Below the pieces are notes generated by a model that saw only the letters and a program-made list of their open reading frames with translations, had not been told where the DNA came from and searched no databases. A stretch of DNA of 64,000 nt from SHZI01 sp963698405 (GTDB lineage Bacteria > Pseudomonadota > Gammaproteobacteria > Steroidobacterales > GCA-2729495), in the NCBI GenBank assembly GCA_963698405.1, contig CAVOQT010000017.1:508387-572386 (forward strand). Reading direction: 5' to 3'. The translations under genes were made by a program, and so were the position numbers. Shown here one piece after another: positions 59,829 to 64,000 of this stretch (position 1 is the stretch's first letter; each line of letters opens with the position of its first letter).

Positions 59829-59845
59829 GACGGCCGGATCGATGA

Positions 59846-59888
59846 ATCGCGGCTGAAGCCGCCCTACGGCCGCTCCTACGGCCGCGAT
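59846..59888. repeat. REP-like element, single arm plus partial unit
   Basis: ATCGCGGCTGAAGCCGCCCT.. at 59846-59867, then a second partial unit GGCCGCTCCTACGGCCGCGA. at 59868-59888. It separates the convergent hypothetical gene and the amidohydrolase gene. The first arm differs from consensus by one base (GCCGCCCTAC). Confidence 0.8.
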
Positions 59889-59901
59889 CCCGATCCCGAT
59901 C

Positions 59902-61375
59902 TCAATACGGGCGGTGCAGATACTTGCCGACCGGCTTGCCCAGCACCTCGCCGTTGTCGTAAATCCGCTGGCCGCGCAGGAAGGTCGTCTTGACCCGCGC
60001 CGTCATCTCCAGGCCTTCGAACGGGCGTATAGCCCTGCTGTGACTCGGAGTCGGCAGCGCGCACCGTCCAGCTGTCGTTCGGATCGACCAGCACCACATC
60101 GGCATCCAGACCCTCGGCGATATCGCCCTTGCTGGGCAGGCCGAAGCGCTGGGCGGCAGTAAAGCTGGTCAGCCTGGCCATCTGGTTGTAGGTCAGACCG
60201 CGCTTGCGGCCTTCCGTGATCAGCGCCGGCAGCATGTACTCGGTACCGCCAAAGCCGGACTTCGCCAGCCAGATGTTGCCCGGCTTCTTGTGGTCGATCT
60301 TCATCTCGTGCTTGCAGCAGGCATGATCGCTGCACACCCAGTCGAGGTTGCCGGCCACCAGCTGCTCCCAGAGGAAATCCACATCTTCGCGCGGCCGGAT
60401 CGGCGGATTCACCTTGGCCAGCGCAGCCGCCTTCGAGTCGGTATCCAGCATCAGGTGGCCGATGGTCACCTCACGACGGAAATCGATGTGCGGGAAAACC
60501 GCCGCCATCTGCAGCGCCGCGATCACGGCCTTGCGTGAGGTCAGGTGCAGCAGGTTGATGTTCGGCAGATCGGTTTCGTTGGCGAGATAGGAAGCGATGA
60601 AAATCGCCAGACCCTCGGAATGCGGCGGACGGCCGGCGCTATAGGCATGCAGGCCCTTCAGCGTGCCCTCTTCCTCGACGATCTTGGTATAGGCCGACAT
60701 GATCTCGGCCGTCTCGCAGTGCAGGCTCAGCGACAGCGCATCGGCCTTGTCGGGATACTTGCTCATCGCCTTGCGGATGCCGCGCATGACGAACTCGAAG
60801 TGCGCGATATCGTACTTCTCGTCTTCGCCGATCATCAGGAACTCATGCTGGTTCGAGGACCGGCCGTGCAGGCCGTGACCGCCGTAGAACATGAAGATCT
60901 TGAAGGAGGTCACGCCGAAATCATTGATGAGGTTCGGGATCTCGCGGATATGCCGCTTGTCCATCGGCGCGAGGTGATAGGCGTAGTCGACGTAGAAACG
61001 ACCCGCCGAAATCTCCTGCACTTCCGGGAAGAACTTCTTGTAGGAGCCGCCCTTGTTCAGGTAGTAGCCGCCGGTGCGCATGTAGTTGAGGCTGGAAGTC
61101 ACGCCACCCTGGGCGGCCGCGCGGCTCTCGGTGAGCGCATCTTCGGCCAGCGGGGAATAGATGCCGGTATGCATGTGCGGATCGACCAGACCCGGGAAGG
61201 CCAGCTGGTTCTTGCCGTCAAACACCGTCTTGGCGCTGGCGGCCGCGATTTCCGGCGCGATCTTCACGAAGCGACCGTCGCTGATGGCGATATCGCCCTG
61301 CTCGACCATCGCCGCATTGGGGCGTACGACGCGCACGTTCTTGATAAGAAGATCAAATGCTTTCTTGCTGGCCAT
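59902..61375 (-). CDS. Hydantoinase/dihydroorotase-like amidohydrolase (one frameshift)
   Basis: Cyclic-amide hydrolase of the D-hydantoinase/dihydropyrimidinase type, about 490 residues. The metal pair HMH is in LAFPGLVDPHMHTGIYSPLAED, the carboxylated Lys in FGVTSFKIFMFYGGHGLHG, further His ligands in LSLSLHCETAEIM and NLLHLTSRKAVIAAL, and the catalytic Asp in WVCSDHACC. EGLDADVVLVDPNDSWTVRAADSESQQGYTPFEGLEM is a typical C-terminal strand run. One inserted base near 60018 shifts into TARVKTTFLRGQRIYDNGEVLGKPVGKYLHRPY, the natural end at 59902. The ATG at 61375 follows the repeats. Substrates are hydantoins or dihydropyrimidines; allantoin is less likely. It precedes an FAD-linked oxidase on the same strand, separated by a 161-base repeat cluster. 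Confidence 0.88.
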
Positions 61376-61427
61376 GAGTCGCTCTCGGGTATCACTTTGG
61401 GGCGCACAGAATAACCCAATGTGGCCC

Positions 61428-61589
61428 GTAGGAGCGGCTTCAGCCGCGATTGATTTGCGGAAAAGATCGCGGCTGAAGCCGCTCCTACGGCCGCCCTTTC
61501 CCGGTAGGAGCGGCTTCAGCCGCGATTCTTCCTTTCCGGTCAAAAATCGATCGCGGCTGAAGCCGCTCCCACAGAAGCCGCTCCTACCC
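61428..61589. repeat. REP-like cluster of four arms plus a partial unit
   Basis: Alternating orientation: GTAGGAGCGGCTTCAGCCGC.. at 61428-61450, ATCGCGGCTGAAGCCGCTCC.. at 61466-61488, GTAGGAGCGGCTTCAGCCGC.. at 61504-61526, ATCGCGGCTGAAGCCGCTCC.. at 61550-61572 and a partial AGAAGCCGCTCCTACC at 61573-61589. Two long perfect hairpins can form. It fills the gap between two same-strand genes and supplies the stop codon of the FAD oxidase (TAG on the minus strand at 61584-61586). This is the longest array in the window. Confidence 0.92.
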
Positions 61590-63175
61590 CAGACCCAGGG
61601 CGCCGGGGTTCAGCAGCCCGTCCGGATCCAGGATGGCCTTCAGCTGCCGCACCAGGGCCCCGGTCTCGGGCTTGCGGGTCTCCAGCCAGGGGTAGTCCTT
61701 GCCGATCTGCAGGTGGCTGGCGCCGTTGCGGGTGCAGAGTTCCTGGATGCGCTCCTTCAGCTCGTCGACCAGGGCCCGGCCGGCCGGATTGGCGGCGTGT
61801 TCCGGCACCTTCGGCAGCAGCGCCGCCGGATAGACCCGCCGGTGATAGATGCTGCGCTCGTCTTCCCAGAGGAAGGTCGGCTCATAGATAAAGGCATTGG
61901 TGCTGAAGGTCATCAGCATGCGCGTGAGCTGCACCCGGTGCTCGCGCATCCGGTCGCGATACTCGACCAGCAGCGCCTCGAAATCGGCATGGTGCTTCAG
62001 CACCGCCGAGAACGGCAGGATGCCGTGCGTCGGCTTCCAGCGCTCGCCATTGGGGCCGAGGATCGGCGTCAGCTGCATGAAGGGATTGGCATTGAAGTAG
62101 ACCGGAATCGAATTCGCCACCTCGGCGCCATGCCGGGCTGCGATGGCGCGCACGCTGGCGAGCTTCATGCCGCGCTTCGGCATTGGTCAGCCCTTCGGTA
62201 CCGAAATGCGCCGAGTACACCGCATTGCGCAGGAAGTTCCGCCCGGCCAGTCCCATCTGTCGCGACCTGCAGCGCGCCGTCGAGCGGATTGCGCGCCGAG
62301 AAAAACACCGACTTCGCGGCATCGAAGGGATTGGCCGAAGCCATCTGCGTGAGCGCCGTCTTCTGCTGGCGCGGATCCAGCGCGAAATTCTGTGCCACCA
62401 CGCCGAGGCGCGCGATCTCCATCAGCGCACGCAGACAGCTCTCGCCGTCGGGAAAACCGAAGGAGCTGCCGGCAAAGCCTTCCGGCTTGTGCATCAGACG
62501 CAGCGTGATGCGCGCCTTCACGCCCAGCACGCCGGCATCACCGACAAACAGGCCGGCCAGATCCGGCCCGTAGTAGCGAAAGAACGGCAGGCTGTGCGTG
62601 CCGCCGGCAGAACCCGTGGACAGCATCTCGCCACTGGCGAGGATCACGTCCATGCACAGCAGCGACTCGGCCGAGACGCCGTACAGCCCCGAGCCGTAGT
62701 TCACCGCCTGGTGCGACATGCCGCCGCCGACGGTTGCCACCAGCCCGGAGAACGGCCCCCACATCGGCGTGCGCAGACCGTGCGGCGCAAGCGCCTCGTA
62801 GAGCTGCGCCCAGGTCACGCCCGGCTCCACCGTGACATACATGTCTTCGGCATTGATCTCGATGCCGGTCAGACGCCCCATATCGAGCGTCAGCGTGCCG
62901 GCCCGGATCGGCAGATAGGCATTGGTATAGGAGGCACCGCCGCCGCGCACCACGGTCGGCGTCCGGTGCCGGGCACAGAGGCGCATGACCTCCTGCAGCT
63001 CCGCCACGCTGCCCGGGCTGACCACCGCCGCGCTGAGTACATCAGCCTGGCGGAAGACATCGGTGGAGTAGAAGGTGCGGGATTCGTCGTCCGTGCGGAG
63101 GTGGGCGGCACCGACCACGGCGGCGATGGAAGCGAGAAGGTCGCCGGGCAAGGCGGACGGCGCAGGGATGCTCAT
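61584..63175 (-). CDS. FAD-linked oxidase, PCMH-type (glycolate oxidase/D-lactate dehydrogenase-like; two frameshifts)
   Basis: FAD-dependent oxidoreductase of the PCMH/vanillyl-alcohol oxidase fold, about 530 residues. The FAD-binding domain has LQEVMRLCARHRTPTVVRGGGASYTNAYLPIRAGTLTLDMGRLTGIEIN, VEPGVTWAQLYEALAPHGLRTPMWGPFSGLVATVGGGMSHQAVNYGSGLYG, and a C-terminal KAILDPDGLLNPGALGLG. Single-base insertions lie near 62260 and 62175, giving DGALQVATD..GLAGRNFLRNAVYSAHFGTEGLTNA and then RGMKLASVRAIAARHG. Substrates are 2-hydroxyacids or phenolics. Its stop codon is the TAG of the repeat array. The ATG at 63175 lies 20 bases past the glycosyltransferase stop. Confidence 0.87.
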
Positions 63176-63193
63176 GAGCTGATTCCAGCAGCT

Positions 63194-63950
63194 TCAGGAA
63201 CGGCTGGACAGCTTGGCACGGAATACGGCGAGGGTGAACTGCGGCAAGGCCACCTGGCGGATAGGCACGCTTGGGCTGGGTGATCAGCCGGTACAGCCAT
63301 TCGAGATTGGCACGCCGAACGATTGCCGGCGCCCGGCGCACGCGGCCGGCGATCACATCAAAGGTACCGCCGACACCCTGACAGACGCGGACATGGTGCA
63401 AACCGGGCAGATACTTCTCCATCCACAGTTCCTGCTTCGGGACTGCCGAGCGCAACAAACAGGATCTGCGCGCACCGATGCGTTGATGTCATCGATCAGC
63501 TCCGGCATGCTGCTCATCTTTTACGTAGCCGTCGCGATGCCCGACGATATGGATACCGGGATACTCGATGCTGGAGCTGTCGCCACCGCCTGCTCGTTCA
63601 CTCTCGCGGCTGGCACCAAACAGAAAGACCCTGTAGCCCCGCTGGCGGCCCGCGCGCAGATCGCCGGCATCAAGTCGGCACCGGCTACACGGGCAATGTG
63701 CTCTCCCCACAGCATGCGCACGGCGTATACCACACCGATACCATCCGGGATCAGCAGAGCCCGCCTCGTCCAGCGCAGCGCGCAACACCGGGTCGGACTG
63801 GGCCTTCATTATTTTTTCAGGATTTACGGCCAGGATGGTGCGCGGCCGATCACGCCGGACCATGTCATCGACGGCCGCAAGCGTACGCGCCATGTCGACA
63901 CAGTCGACCGGGATACCCAGCACATTCACACGCCGTGGCAACCCCGTCAC
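63194..63950 (-). CDS. WecG/TagA/CpsF-family glycosyltransferase (multiple frameshifts)
   Basis: Transfers an N-acetyl-mannosamine(uronate)-type sugar to a lipid-linked intermediate in envelope polysaccharide synthesis (GT26). It begins at a GTG with RVNVLGIPVDCVDMARTLAAVDDMVRRDRPRTILAVNPEKIMKAQ. VVYAVRMLWGEHIARVAGADLMPAICARAA, RGYRVFLFGASRES, PGIHIVGHRDGYVK and GSPKQELWMEKYLPGLHHVRVCQGVGGTFDVIAGRVRRAP are in several frames; KQELWM and CQGVGGTFDVIAG are the clearest family motifs. At least five frame changes occur. The corrected end reads QVALPQFTLAVFRAKLSSRS to the stop at 63194-63196. Total about 250 residues. Upstream genes lie outside the window. Confidence 0.82.
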
Positions 63951-64000
63951 AGATCTGCCCTCAAATGAACTCAGCTTATGATAACGGCAATGCTCCCGCC

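Noticed and set aside
57478..61589. Possible CRISPR array
   Set aside because: Repeats alternate in orientation, spacing varies, spacers are short and some overlap genes; no cas genes. A REP/BIME pattern explains it better.

Overview
The window reads as chromosome of a GC-rich gammaproteobacterium, probably uncultivated. Clues: an operon-encoded glutaminyl-tRNA synthetase, two large Sphingomonas/Steroidobacter-type TonB receptors, RND pumps, a HiPIP, a VPxxP-CTERM surface protein, and inverted repeats of the GTAGGAGCGGCTTCAGCCGC type seen in several gammaproteobacterial lineages. I cannot assign a family. There is no phage, IS element, CRISPR array, tRNA or rRNA that I can support.

Layout. 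0-7 kb (+): a compact propionyl-CoA to succinyl-CoA operon (mutase, carboxylase beta and alpha, MeaB chaperone, epimerase), followed by an orphan ParA-like ATPase. 7.9-12.5 kb: VPxxP-CTERM protein, DedA and FabD-like genes, an EAL-HDOD gene broken by a repeat, and an aldo/keto reductase. 12.5-19.4 kb: a Tat-signalled thiamine-diphosphate enzyme, a TonB receptor and an aldehyde dehydrogenase, plausibly one uptake/oxidation locus. 19.4-25.3 kb (+): a TVP38-flavin disulfide reductase fusion, a MacAB-type ABC exporter, and a b561-type cytochrome. 25.3-30.5 kb (-): an RND pump, its adaptor, and a beta-barrel protein. 30.6-36.4 kb: an LLM flavoprotein, then an SGNH hydrolase facing a carbamoyltransferase/SxtJ-like/DUF5989 trio, then a DUF1838 protein. 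36.4-41.8 kb (-): a 4-hydroxybutyryl-CoA-dehydratase-like enzyme, NnrU, and bioF-bioD-bioA. 41.9-49.1 kb: small catabolic-looking genes (DUF1330, SDR, TetR, nitrilase-fold protein, badly broken TonB receptor, MFS). 49.1-52.0 kb: molybdenum-cofactor and redox genes (TorD-like chaperone, moeA, mobB, HiPIP). 52.4-57.5 kb (+): a second RND adaptor and pump, and a SAM hydrolase. 57.6-64 kb: glnS, a small unknown protein, a hydantoinase-like amidohydrolase, an FAD-linked oxidase, and a WecG/TagA-type glycosyltransferase.

Two sequence-level themes cross the whole window. First, many otherwise well-conserved genes carry single-base frameshifts. By my manual reading about 25 are one-base insertions and about 3 are deletions. 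That bias suggests sequencing or assembly error more than biology, so most of these genes are annotated as single genes with a stated frameshift. Second, five clusters of a palindromic REP-like repeat sit at gene ends. In three places the TAG inside the repeat serves as the stop codon, in one place repeat units extend a protein C-terminus, and in one place a repeat pair replaces the middle of a gene.

All assignments come from reading motifs and gene order by eye; no database search was possible.
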